A stretch of DNA of 64,000 nucleotides from Sinonovacula constricta (taxonomy: Eukaryota > Mollusca > Bivalvia > Cardiida > Solecurtidae). The notes under the pieces are model-generated. The model was not told where the DNA came from and did not search any database. It saw nothing but the letters and a program-made list of their open reading frames with translations. A program made the translations under genes and the position numbers. Positions 13,697 to 23,629 of the stretch are shown here, piece after piece. Numbering within the stretch: the first letter of the stretch is position 1; each line of letters begins with the position of its first letter. The stretch lies in the NCBI GenBank assembly GCA_007844125.1, contig CM017563.1:27094499-27158498 (forward strand), in the 5' to 3' direction.

Positions 13697-14535
13697 GTAA
13701 GTAAACAGTATTTTGCATTAAATATTTGGAAGTTTTACATGATTCTTCACGAATTCTAGTTATTTTAAGTGTGCTTTATGCTTGCGGACGAGGCCAAAGA
13801 GAAAGCAAGTGTCGAATGCTTATTTTAAGCCACTAATCATGAAAAAGTCGGCTTTATTTACAGATGTTCATGATTAGGGGGAATCTCAAAACACATATTT
13901 GCTAAAAAATATTGTTTTACAATGTCGTATTTGTACAGGCCACGACCAGAATTGATTAGCATTGTTTTTAACATTTTTAGTTTAGGATGTTTACCCATTA
14001 ACTTGACTAAATATTTTGAGAAAACAAACTGGGATACATGCAATCGCTAATGCATGTGCAAGCTAGCATACAGGGCCATAATTCTTTCAATATTATTGCA
14101 CTAATTTAAATCTTGGCACAAAGTAATTGGCACTAGTCCCATCTGGCAGTAGTTATATTAGGCCATAATATATTTTGACACATCCGAATTGGCCAGTTTA
14201 TTTGAGAATATGGGTGAAAATTCAGTGTTTTTAAGTATTTATTAATTTCTACATTTTTGCATTCTTTATATATCATCGATTTTTAAAATGTGTAATGTGG
14301 CCATTTTGACTGTAACTCCCCATTGTAGTACCAATGCCAGCAATAGCTCTTCCTTGCTTTTAAATGCCTAGATTTACACCAAAAAATGAGTTGTTTTTTT
14401 TTTTTAAATTTGTAACTCAGTAAAGAAGTCTTAGTTTACTATCGTCATTTTTTGCCTGTTTTACCAAATTATTTATCTAGTGTTTAAGCAAAAACTTATA
14501 CATTTGTGTTAATTAGACTTTCTTTTCTTTCTTAG

Positions 14536-14701
14536 ATGTCTTCAATTGTGGCACCAGTGAAAAATAAAGAAAAGCCATGATAAAAAATGAAGGTTGGACA
14601 TGGGGATGAGTAGTAGGAGAGAATGGGACTGGAGTCTTGTCAGAGGGCTAAGAAGAGTCTAGATCGTCACAATGATTTGCTGAAGAATCAGAAAAATATG
14701 T
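14536..14701 (+). other. Candidate internal exon of plus-strand unit
   Basis: It is bounded by a pyrimidine-rich acceptor (tttctttcttag) and a donor (ATGT/gtaagc), and is 166 bp long. No frame stays open across it when joined to the first exon. Exon-like borders with a broken frame suggest a non-coding transcript or a pseudogene. Confidence 0.35.
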
Positions 14702-15229
14702 GTAAGCCTTCTTTATTTTGATTTTGCCACCTCCACAGATTTATTCTGTCTTTATTTAGTTAACCCTTTGCTGCTCAGAGACCTATTTATTATGAGCCCC
14801 AGGCATACAGTCCAGACCCTCATTGCTGGTGGCTAGCTGTCTTTGCACCCCTGTGTGCGCATACATAACTGGCTATTTGGTGATAAAATTTACACTAGCA
14901 TTAGTAATGAAAATCCAATCCCTTCATAGCATTAAATGCTTTTTCTGAAAGCAAACTATTAAAACATAGTATTAATCATACTAGCTATAATAATGTCCAA
15001 TTTAAAATAATAAACAAACTAGTTTCTCATGCTTTGCTTTTTGTATGGTGAATTAAGGTCACTGTGTTGGATTTAACTAAAAACTCTAACAGATTCCTTT
15101 CTAATTGGTTGTATTTTTTTAATTAAATATACTGTTAAACACTTAGAGCTTATCCTTTAGTTTGTGAATAAATGTGGATAAGAACTTAAAATGCTTGTAA
15201 ATATATTCATGTCGTGTACTATTCTTCAG

Positions 15230-15384
15230 GAAAACAAAACTGTCATATTTCGCTTTGGACCCAACTGAATGGCCTCCCTATGACTCAATCAACCACATAG
15301 ACCCCTTGATGTAGCAGTTGACCCCTTGATATGACATGGTGAAGCAGACAATGGTCCAAGGAAATGTACTTCAGTAAAATGCCA
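15230..15384 (+). other. Candidate internal exon of plus-strand unit
   Basis: It is bounded by acceptor tattcttcag and donor GCCA/gtaagt, 155 bp. One frame reads KTKLSYFALDPTEWPPYDS and continues to a stop, which looks like former coding sequence, but two more stops follow. No family was recognised. Confidence 0.35.
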
Positions 15385-15640
15385 GTAAGTTCATTTTAGC
15401 CTACTATCTTACCAATTAAAATTGCATTATTATCAAGATGTAAATTACCTAAGTTATGGTCTTACATATGACAGCCTTAACTTTAAATCATTCTTGATTT
15501 GGAAATCAGAGCCTATGGAGTGTATGAGCAAAATGTACACATTTAGCTCAAGAGTTCACTTCTCATCCCAGTTGTTAGGAATTGTTTATATACACAAAAG
15601 CACAGCAGGCTATCAATGTTGGTTGGGTCTTTTTAGGGAG

Positions 15641-15875
15641 CAAGACAAGGTAGTAGCCCAGTCGGTAGAGTGAGACTCCAGATCAAGCAAATATAAGGGT
15701 AGTTCCACAACTGGTTGACCTGGTGTCAGGATAATGTTAGTAGGTTTGATATTACGCCAGGTGTTCACAACATGGTATACACAGACTGACTGAAGGCAGC
15801 ACCATATATGCATCAAGTGGACACAGTATCTAGATAATTGATATACAGGTGAATTAAAGATAAACCCAACAAACA
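15641..15875 (+). mobile_element. tRNA-derived SINE, degenerate copy
   Basis: It starts with a tRNA-like head (gtagcccagtcggtagag, an A-box-like motif) and continues with the body shared with the copy at 20934-21250: 'aaatataagggtagttcc', 'gtgtcaggataatgt', 'gccaggtgttca' and 'tcaagtgga'. The B-box half of the head is missing. Confidence 0.7.
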
Positions 15876-16136
15876 CATTTACAATGGCTGTTAGTTTATA
15901 TACACATGACCACGTGTATTCAACTTGTGTGTAATATTTCAAAGGAATGCCTTATAGATAAAAAAGTGTTATGTAAGCAAACATAGATTTTGCATAACAG
16001 AAATTGTAAGAAGTTGAACAGTTGAAACGATTGTGTAATACACTGTATGAATCATTTGTATCTGAATTTTACATTTTTTGTGCAAAAGACCTATTGCTGA
16101 ATTTACTGATTAGAGTTACTTGTATCTGCTGGTTTT

Positions 16137-16434
16137 TGTTTATTGTGTTTTACAGTATTTCAGTTATCCGGAGACAAGTGTTCACTTGAAGGAGATATAG
16201 TGCTACCTTCACTGTACAGCATGCCATGATCACCTTGGCATGATACTACACCCAGTCACATTATCCTGACACAGGGCCAACCAGTCATGGAACTCCTCTT
16301 ATATTTGTTAGAGCGCTTCTAGGGGAGCTACACAACTACCATTTTTAATGATTGGTATGCTGCGGCCCGGGATTGAACCTGGGGCCGGCCGTACCTGGAG
16401 CTAACGCACTAATGATTGCTCTACCAGATACGGG
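16137..16434 (-). mobile_element. tRNA-derived SINE, near full length
   Basis: Read on the minus strand it begins with a tRNA-like head, including a B-box-like 'ggttcaatcccgggcc' near 16370, and ends in the 'cagataactgaaatac' tail. It is the same family as 20934-21250 and 22433-22752, inserted in the opposite orientation to the first. It lies just upstream of the last candidate exon of the plus-strand unit. Confidence 0.75.
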
Positions 16435-16548
16435 GTCTGCTGGTTTATTGCACGAGTTCAACTTTCCAGTGTATTATACGCATAATAATAGTTTAGGCAT
16501 AAAAAACAGCTTAAATCCAATGCAAAATGACTTCTCTTTTTTTTCCAG

Positions 16549-16785
16549 AACATTCAGTGGATGATTACAATGCTGGGTTCTTCAACGTGTGGACATGTTT
16601 ACAAAGGATGCAGTCTTTGAAAATAACTGTGAACACTCAAAAGTCATGCTGCAGTCAACTGTTTTTTAATTATATTTTTTTAAGAAGGAGTTCATAGCTT
16701 GTTTTTTTTAGTTAACAATTGCTTTTCAAGTGTATAAAAATGATGTAATGCCTTTTGGAATTAAATATGTTTTTTACCTATGTCT
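16549..16785 (+). other. Candidate last exon of plus-strand unit
   Basis: A strong acceptor (cttttttttccag) precedes the exon and an ATTAAA lies at 16760-16765 with a T-rich stretch after it. The end is estimated at 10-30 bases past that signal. It carries no sustained reading frame. The end of this unit is about 0.3 kb from the end of the convergent minus-strand unit. Confidence 0.3.
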
Positions 16786-17110
16786 GCTTCACTTTTTAAT
16801 TCCCTTTTTACACTTAAAGTTATGTTATAAAGATGGAAACTGTTTGTATGATCTTTTTAACTTTTTTCAAATAAGAAAAATACACTAAGTTGAAATTATG
16901 CATCAACATACAGTTTATCCTGACCGTAACACAGAAATAAACTGTTATTTATTGATACAAGAATTAAATTTTTGGAAATAGTGACAGGAAGAAAATGAAT
17001 CTCATTTTTAGATGCATTAATGATCGATGTTAAATTTAGGGTCAGGGTCAGGTCAATGTTAGTGCATTATGCTTCAAAAAAAAAAGCAACATAAATTTTT
17101 AAAAAACACT

Positions 17111-17116
17111 TTTATT
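17111..17116 (-). promoter_or_regulatory. Polyadenylation signal AATAAA of minus-strand unit
   Basis: AATAAA is read on the minus strand about 200 bp downstream of the TAA at 17317-17319 and is followed by a T-rich tract. A second AATAAA at about 17285 is also possible. Confidence 0.35.
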
Positions 17117-17316
17117 TTAACAAGAAACAAATTGCAATACAACAAGTAAGTTCTGCAGTGATTTTTACTTTCAAGTGTCCAAAAAGAAATAGTTACACTG
17201 CATGCTGAGATGTATATTAAATGTGTTTATCACTGCCTCCATAGCCGTATACATCTCACTGCAGTAGGAGCTTTCACTTTTTAGCTTTATTTATCGTTGA
17301 TAATCTACCTAAGGTG

Positions 17317-17414
17317 TTACTCCTGTGCAGATTGACAAAATCTTAAAAACTCAGGGTCTCGTATAATCAGACGTCGACCTTTGGTTGGCAGCTGTTGAGC
17401 AGGAGTTTGTGTAA
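17317..17414 (-). CDS. Last coding exon of nested minus-strand unit (hypothetical protein)
   Basis: The acceptor is tatatttcag/TTACAC. Entered in phase 1, the frame gives TQTPAQQLPTKGRRLIIRDP and eleven further residues, then TAA at 17317-17319. It joins in frame to the exon 20119-20212, whose trailing G makes GTT (Val). The basic KGRRLIIR patch is the only notable feature and no family was recognised. A 3' UTR of about 200 bp with AATAAA follows. Intact splice borders and an open frame across two introns favour a real, perhaps small, protein gene. Confidence 0.45.
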
Positions 17415-18904
17415 CTGAAATATAATAAAAATTCCCGGATAAAGCATATGCAAATTCATGAACTTGTTTAGTGTTAGTTTTAATTCCTTTTAACAGTTTA
17501 AACTGTATACAAACTGCATTAAAGGCATCACATAGATAAGTTACAAGCCTTTAAACGTCTGGACTTCAAGTCTTATGTTAATCTGTTGGATAATGATTAA
17601 CTGTAGCATAATAATGAGCATCAGCAGTTCTGTTGTAGTTAAATGGTATCCTAAAAGGGGATAATGAATAATGAAAAAGTTGGATGTGAGCTATGGTACT
17701 TGTGTGTGTGTTGCACATTGTATCAATACAAGCTACCAATTATTCCAGTATTAAGCAAATAAGTCTTAAATTTCCATGACTTAACATAACAGGACTAAAA
17801 CAAAATACTTGACATTCACCACAATACTAAAACATTTAACCCAAAAAGTAGATCTGGTTAGCAGGCAGATCATCTGGTTTTCAACATAAGAAGGCCTTTC
17901 ATAATTTCAAATCTTTTTTCTCGACTTGTAAGAGTTGTTATTACACCATTATGGCCACAAATGTGCAGGTTAAACTTACATATGAAATAATAAATCACAC
18001 TAAATATTGCAGAATAAAGCTTGAAATATCATCATCAGTAAAAAATAAACCATGCCACAAAAACAGTTCTGAAAAATGTTTCCATTATAATTAGCATGTC
18101 TGAAAAGGTTTCAGCGTGTACATAGCTTTAAAAGTGAATTGTTCACAGTTAAGTTTTCAATTTCTTTTCTTTTTTGCTTCAAAAAGGCAAAAACTACTTA
18201 ACTACAGATAGTAAAACAATAATTGTTTTGATACCTCTGACCACTATATTATGTGAAATGCTGTCCTTCAAAACTTTTTTTTAGGTTGGAAAAATAATAG
18301 TGTTGCAATATTTTTTCAAGCTTTTTAACCTTACTGAGCTCAAAAACTACACTAATTCATTTTCAAACAGCGCATGCATTATATTCATTAATTGTGTGTC
18401 AGTAATAAACAATATGTTGACTCATGAGTCAACAGTGATGTTTTAACATAAAAATGCAGATCAGTGGTTGTGTCATGTTCCTACACTAAACTGTGACCAA
18501 GTTGCTTTAAATTGTCTTAATTAGCAGATGGCTGCAACTTTGCATCTTTACAAAAATACATGTTGATACTTCACATATATCTGGCTAAAAAAGCTTCACT
18601 GATTAGTGAGCCACCTTTATTCAAATAAAGTCAGAAGAAAGACCTTTCTCAACTTAAATGTTGTCTTGATTATCAAGTATACCCACATTATGGCTTGTTA
18701 AGTTGACAACAATGCTATAATAACAACAGATTGTCAAACATCAAACTGACAATTACTTCAGATTAGGTTTGAGCTTCAGTTGGTTTAAAAACTTTCATGA
18801 AGGAAAGTAAAAGGACCTGTAATGTAACCAAGGTATTTGTGTTAAATGTTTCTCCATTTGTAACAACTGGACTGTCATAATCTTCCCAAACTGAATGTTT
18901 TCAT

Positions 18905-19150
18905 TAAAATCAAGAACTAGGGGTTGTCCATGGACAACTCCTCTGACTCCTACTGGACCATGGCCTCTCACCATATGAGTTCAATTTCCAGTTCGGGTAA
19001 CAAACATGAAGGGAAAAGGATTTCAAGCTGACCTCAGGTGCACCAGTGGAACTACCCAAATGTTTTCTGGGGTCTTCATCCATTATCGCTACTATGGGCA
19101 TACTTTCTTCCTTCAATACATTTCTAAAACAACAACAACAATAAACAACT
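18905..19150 (+). mobile_element. Probable degenerate SINE with CAA-rich tail
   Basis: A B-box-like 'gagttcaatttccagttcgg' at about 18978 is followed by a body and an 'aaaacaacaacaacaata' tail at 19127-19144, the usual layout of a tRNA-derived SINE. The head is too diverged for a firm call. Confidence 0.35.
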
Positions 19151-19621
19151 TACCAATAATTCTTCTGCAATATTGGACCAAGTACAATCCACTCAAATGA
19201 CTAGCATTTGTCATTCCTTTTGGAATATCCTGGTCTAGCTATCTAGTGATTTTTTTCTGTCTACCAAATGCCTCAATCCAGTGTTGAATGCTGATTTTCT
19301 TAGGTATGGCACTTAGTAATCTTTACCTGTAAAGCAGTTCAGATGAAATAAAATGTAAATAGATCTGTTCTATGTTTTCTGTCATTAACTGGAAAACTAA
19401 CAAATTGCAGTGACAATTAAATGATCCACTATCCAACATATAACTATTTATGATGGAGGAAAACCACAAATAAATGTTAAGCTGCAACATTCAGCTGTAT
19501 TTGCAGTTACATTAATCATTTTAGTAACATCTGGTTATTGATAAATGTCTGGGTAGAACCAATGCCAAGCCAATGAACTGGAAGACTTCCACTTTAAGTC
19601 CTTTATCCCATCTAAAAATCA

Positions 19622-19995
19622 TACCCATGTAACATAGGCAGACAAATGTGCAGTCAGTCTGGGACTCGAAACTGGGACCCTTCACTAACAGGCCAAATGC
19701 TCTACTGACTGAGCTAACCGGACCGCTTATATATTATCTCCCTATCCAGCTACATACATCCAGGGCAACATGAAATTTATCCTCATATTTCCACAGACCA
19801 TTAGCTCTACCTGTAACTCGCAAGCACCCCTCAAGCACCTGTACCATAACAATCGCTGGTCATTAATGTTGGGCACCATTGTAACATAGGGAGGAAAATG
19901 TGCAGTCGGTCTGGGACTCGAACCCAAGACTCTTTGTAAACAAGGGAATGCTCTACCGGTTGAGCCAACTGGACCATTTACACATTCTCTACCTA
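19622..19995 (-). mobile_element. Two tandem tRNA-derived SINE-like copies (252-bp step)
   Basis: Two related segments start near 19629 and 19881 with 'gtaacatagg'. Both contain, on the minus strand, 'ggttgagccaactggacc'-like A-box regions and B boxes (ttgggttcgagtccc near 19915; a weaker version near 19665). They belong to a second SINE family, distinct from that at 22433-22752. The segment lies in an intron of the nested minus-strand unit. Confidence 0.6.
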
Positions 19996-20118
19996 TTACA
20001 CGGCTACACCAACACAGTGAGAGGCCAAGGATTTGTATGAGTCAGCAATCCTACCACTTGGCATAAGGCTGGTAAAAGCAGTATGATAAAAAAATAGAAT
20101 TGCAAGAAATAGATCTAC

Positions 20119-20212
20119 CTGTACGTGTAGTGCTATTTGGCTCAAGTGTTAGCAGATCATGTTGGTGAAGTTTTGGACCAGAAGAGGATGTTGGGTTTTT
20201 AATTATCTGACG
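20119..20212 (-). CDS. Internal exon of nested minus-strand unit
   Basis: It is bounded by acceptor ttgtttcag/CGTCAG and donor GTACAG/gtagat. The 94-bp exon is fully open in one frame (RQIIKNPTSSSGPKLHQHDL and eleven more residues), entering in phase 0 and leaving in phase 1. It is in frame with ...KTQK of the exon 20613-20751 upstream and with the terminal exon downstream. The composition is Ser/Thr/Pro-rich and probably disordered. No family was recognised. Confidence 0.45.
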
Positions 20213-20612
20213 CTGAAACAACAAAAAATGCATAATGAGGTATTTCAGAAGAGTATCATATGAACATTTAGCTCATTAATTGATATGCTTAAATTAATTT
20301 AGTTTATTACTTAGAATGTTGCTTATCAATAATCAAATTGTGGTGGAACATGAAGAGTATTTGATTTGCAGAAAATTGCAAAAAATGGATTATCTCTCAA
20401 AAAATAGAGATATCCTTTGAATCCGTAACATTGTATGAAATCTTTTCTCTTCTGTATTATTATTTTCAAACCACAAGCACTCACAATATTTTTCACTTCT
20501 GTATCATTAACATTAAAGAAAAAAACACAATATTGACAATATAAAAACACAAATGCAGCAACAATAGTAATAAATGGAGGTCAACTTTACTGACTTGAAT
20601 CTTTATCTTTAC

Positions 20613-20751
20613 CTTTTGTGTTTTAATGGCAAAGAAAACCATGGTGTTGGGGTGTCTGTCCTTTCCCACAGTAGTATTGTGTAGGTTCAGGTGTAGACAT
20701 CACTTTATTTCTCTTTCTTCTTTCTTTGCTGACCAGGCATCTTTCTTGAAG
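20613..20751 (-). CDS. Internal exon of nested minus-strand unit, copy 2 of a duplicated exon
   Basis: It is bounded by acceptor gtcttttag/CTTCAAG and donor ACAAAAG/gtaaag. In the frame that feeds the next exon there is a TGA upstream and then an ATG at 20640-20642. From that ATG a 73-residue protein, beginning MVFFAIKTQK, runs through 20119-20212 to the stop at 17317. The exon resembles 21687-21824 in its first 20 bases, its length and a shared ATGGT(t/c)T(t/g)C near the end, which points to tandem exon duplication. The true start codon is uncertain. Confidence 0.35.
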
Positions 20752-20933
20752 CTAAAAGACAGCAATACATATTTTATGAAGATTAACCATTGCCATCTCT
20801 AATTAGTAATATTAGATCAACTTTCATAAAACTGAATGATGTGACATCTGTGGGATGCAGGAAGTCCAATGCTTTTGAGTACCATTGCATTAGTGTCCCT
20901 ACTTTAAGATGAAGCATACAGTCATCTACAAAG

Positions 20934-21250
20934 TACCGGACCTGGATGGAAATCGGTAGAGCGTCGGTTCCAGGTACAGGAGGCCCCAGGTTGATCCCAG
21001 GCCTTGACATACCAAAGTCATTAAAAATGGCAGTGGTATAGCTCCCTTGCTAATGCTCTGGCAAATATAAGGGCAGTTTCATGACTGACTGGCACAGTGT
21101 CAGGATAATGTGACTGGGTGTGGTGTCATGCCAGGTGTTCATGACATGCTATACACAGTGAAGGCAGCATCATATCTGCTTCAAGTGGAAACCGTCTCCA
21201 GATAACTGAAATATTATTGGTGGGACAAAAACCCAATAAACAATAAACAA
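20934..21250 (+). mobile_element. tRNA-derived SINE, near full length
   Basis: The head is 'cggacctggatggaaatcgg' with 'tagagcgtcgg', a B-box-like 'ggttgatcccagg' follows near 20990, then the family body, and the tail 'ccaataaacaataaacaaac'. It is nearly the mirror of the copy at 22433-22752, in opposite orientation. Confidence 0.85.
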
Positions 21251-21686
21251 ACATCTACAAAGTTGTATAGTGGGGTGTATGTAAATGGTGGTTCCTACCT
21301 TTTATCGTTTGTGTACAAAAATAGAATCAAATGATAGGTTATGATCTATACTTTAGAAAAAATGAAAATAGTAGTTAGTAAGCACTTGTGTGCATTTTAT
21401 TTTTTAAAAACATCTGCACTTTGTCTGACCAAGCGGTACACTATGTCCTGGTTTTAAATTTAAATGTCTGTTTGTGGCATATTTCTCAAGAAACAAGCTA
21501 ACACAATTTTTAGAATTGATTTCACAATAATGTTATTAGTAAAAGGGACACTGCAACATAAAGAGCATAAAATAAATGAAGCAAACCAATAGGAAAAAAG
21601 AAATAGTTCAACTCAGCCGAGTTAACCTACTTACATAAAGTCTATTAAAATAAGATTTAAACTACAATGTATACAAATATTTATAC

Positions 21687-21824
21687 CTTTATGTGTTTAA
21701 CTGGTGCAGCAGACCATGTTGTTAGAGTGTTTGTCCATTGCTGTTAAGATACTGTTCTTGGTAGGAATCTAGGTGTAGGTGTAAGTTTTCTTTTCTTTTT
21801 CTGGGCCTGGCATCTTTCTTGAAG
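21687..21824 (-). other. Candidate exon of nested minus-strand unit, copy 1 of a duplicated exon
   Basis: It is bounded by acceptor gctttttag/CTTCAAG and donor ATAAAG/gtataa, 138 bp against 139 bp for 20613-20751. It is open for about 26 codons in one frame (LQERCQAQKKKRKLTPTPRF...) and then stops. In the frame matching the downstream exon it is closed by stops. It may be a decayed duplicate, an alternative exon or 5' UTR. Confidence 0.35.
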
Positions 21825-22432
21825 CTAAAAAGCAGCAAAACATATTTTTTGCTATTGGTAATTTTGAAATAAATCAAGTAGTAGTTCTATAAGATACCCA
21901 AAGCTAACAACACATGTAATCATATCAACTGGCACTTAAGTTAGCAATATCAATGTAATAAATCAATCACTTTCCATAATTTCATAAGGTATGGATTAGA
22001 AGAAAAATAACTTTGTCGGAATTGATATGCATCCTTTATTTTACCATTGATTTAGAACCACTGTTTGATAAAAGAATTCATTCAAGAAAACATAGATGAA
22101 ATAATTAAGAGATGGCATAGATAAGGCAATCAGTTACAAACTTTCACATCTTCAATATTCAATATCACCCTAATTTTGTACTTATAACAAGACATATCCA
22201 TTTATGGTGGTTATATGCAACAGAATAAGTTTAGCAACACTTGAAAGCACTTTGTAATATATCATTGAGCAATATGTGAGTGATAGTTTCATGTGCATGT
22301 TTCTTAGAAGCAGTAACTATAAATACTAATTTCAAGTAAATAATTTGATGAAGTCCACAAAAAAATGTAACAGTGACCTTGTTTTAAGCTTTGCAAAACC
22401 CATCTTGACCGTGTGATGCGTCCAAATAGGTT

Positions 22433-22752
22433 TGTTTGTTTGTTTATTGGATTTATTGTCCCACCAACAGTATTTTAGTTATCTGGAGACGGTGTCCACT
22501 TGAAGCAGATACAGTGCTGCCTTCACTGTGTATAGCATGCCGTGAACACCTGGCATGATACCACACCCTGTCACATTATCCTGACACCGGGCCGACCAGT
22601 CGTGGAACTACCCTTATATTTGCTTGAGCGTTAGAAAGGGAGCTATACCACTACCATTTTTAACGACTCTGGTATGTCGCGGCCAGGAATCGAACCCGGG
22701 GCCTCCCGTACCTGGAGCCGACGCTCTACCGATTGCGCTACCAGGTCCGGTG
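22433..22752 (-). mobile_element. tRNA-derived SINE, best-preserved copy
   Basis: On the minus strand it starts 'ccggacctggtagcgcaatc' followed by 'ggtagagcgtcgg' (A box) and a canonical B box 'gggttcgattcc' near 22690. The shared body comes next and it ends in the 'gggacaataaatccaataaa' tail at about 22440. The intact promoter boxes suggest a young copy. Confidence 0.9.
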
Positions 22753-23088
22753 TCCAAATAGGTCTTAAGCCTTTGTGGTGGTATTGAGTTCAATCTACCA
22801 ATGTATCCATTATCAGTTCATGAGAGTAACTGCAACATAATAAGTCGAAAATTTATGTAAACAAATATCCTGTCATCTAAAATCTACGTTTTAAGACCAT
22901 TTACCGACGTTTTTCAAATATATCATGAACTTTTGTTACAACACCGTTTCGATTCTAAATAACTAAATTGGAAATATCTTAAAACTGAAGAAATATAGCT
23001 TAAGGGTTAAAAACCACCAATAAAAAATACCGAAACGTCGAAATGTGATATCGTGTCGACAATTTGTTTGAGAAAACCCCTGACGTAC

Positions 23089-23268
23089 CTTTCCAAAATG
23101 ACGCTTGACCAGTTACTCGTTTACTCTGATCAACATAATGTTTCGCAAATCCATCCATTCGGTAAAAGCATCGTCAAAATTCACTCTCTGTGAACGGTAG
23201 CTGCGCATGCAGTCACTTCTTTCTATCTTCAACTCCGAAAATGTTACTCTTCTTGCTCTGCTCGCCAT
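23089..23268 (-). other. Candidate first exon of nested minus-strand unit
   Basis: An ATG at 23266-23268 (minus) in context aacATGGCGAG opens MASRARRVTFSELKIERSDC and continues to 51 residues before a stop. A second ATG at 23156-23158 opens MDGFAKHYVDQSKRVTGQAS and reaches the strong donor GGAAAG/gtacgt in phase 1. The region is relatively CG-rich and lies just inside the right inverted repeat, mirroring the plus-strand first exon. Neither frame continues intact through the next candidate exons, so a frameshift, a 5' UTR role or decay is likely. Confidence 0.35.
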
Positions 23269-23629
23269 GTTGGATTTTTCGGCCAATGAGATTCAAGAAA
23301 ATAGTACCCACAATGCATTACGCGTGTTACGTAGTGTTTTGTTTGTAAACATTGTCGAGAAATTGAGTTACGAACTTTTTCAAATGTAAACACCACATTG
23401 TCGGCTTATTACTAATGAACCCCCGAACTTTAGGGTCGACTCAATGGGTCATATGGGATATATCAATGACCCCTAGCAGTTGATAATAAAATTATCCGAA
23501 TCTTTAACTCGAACTGAGCCTATTTTACCCTCAGGTGTGTCCCTTTAATTTAAATAAAAAGATCTGGCAGTAGACTTCATAAACAATCCAACTTATATAG
23601 TTCTCTTTGCAATGATATCTGGCAATAAT

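Larger units (their letters stand above)
13428..23548. mobile_element. 10.1-kb segment bounded by 19-bp inverted repeats (candidate DNA transposon)
   Basis: TTAAAGGGACACACCTGAG at 13428-13446 is matched by its exact reverse complement at 23530-23548. The outer TTAA (or TA) could be the target duplication, as in piggyBac-like (TTAA) or Tc1/mariner-like (TA) insertion; the palindrome makes the two indistinguishable. Inside, two transcription units read inwards and converge: a plus-strand unit (13.6-16.8 kb) and a minus-strand unit (23.3-17.1 kb). No transposase motif was recognised and SINEs have inserted into it. Alternatively the two repeats are independent short elements of one family that happen to face each other. 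Confidence 0.45.

Noticed and set aside
15613..15942. 109-codon minus-strand frame
   Set aside because: It is antisense to a degenerate SINE copy.
19328..19392. 65-bp block with acceptor ttttccag and donor TACAG/gtaaag on the minus strand
   Set aside because: Including it between 20119 and 17414 introduces a stop; the two neighbouring exons join in frame without it. It may be a cryptic exon.
22684..22752. Functional tRNA gene on the minus strand
   Set aside because: The A and B boxes are followed by the SINE body, and equivalent heads recur at 16137-16434 and 20934-21250; a cloverleaf acceptor stem is not evident.
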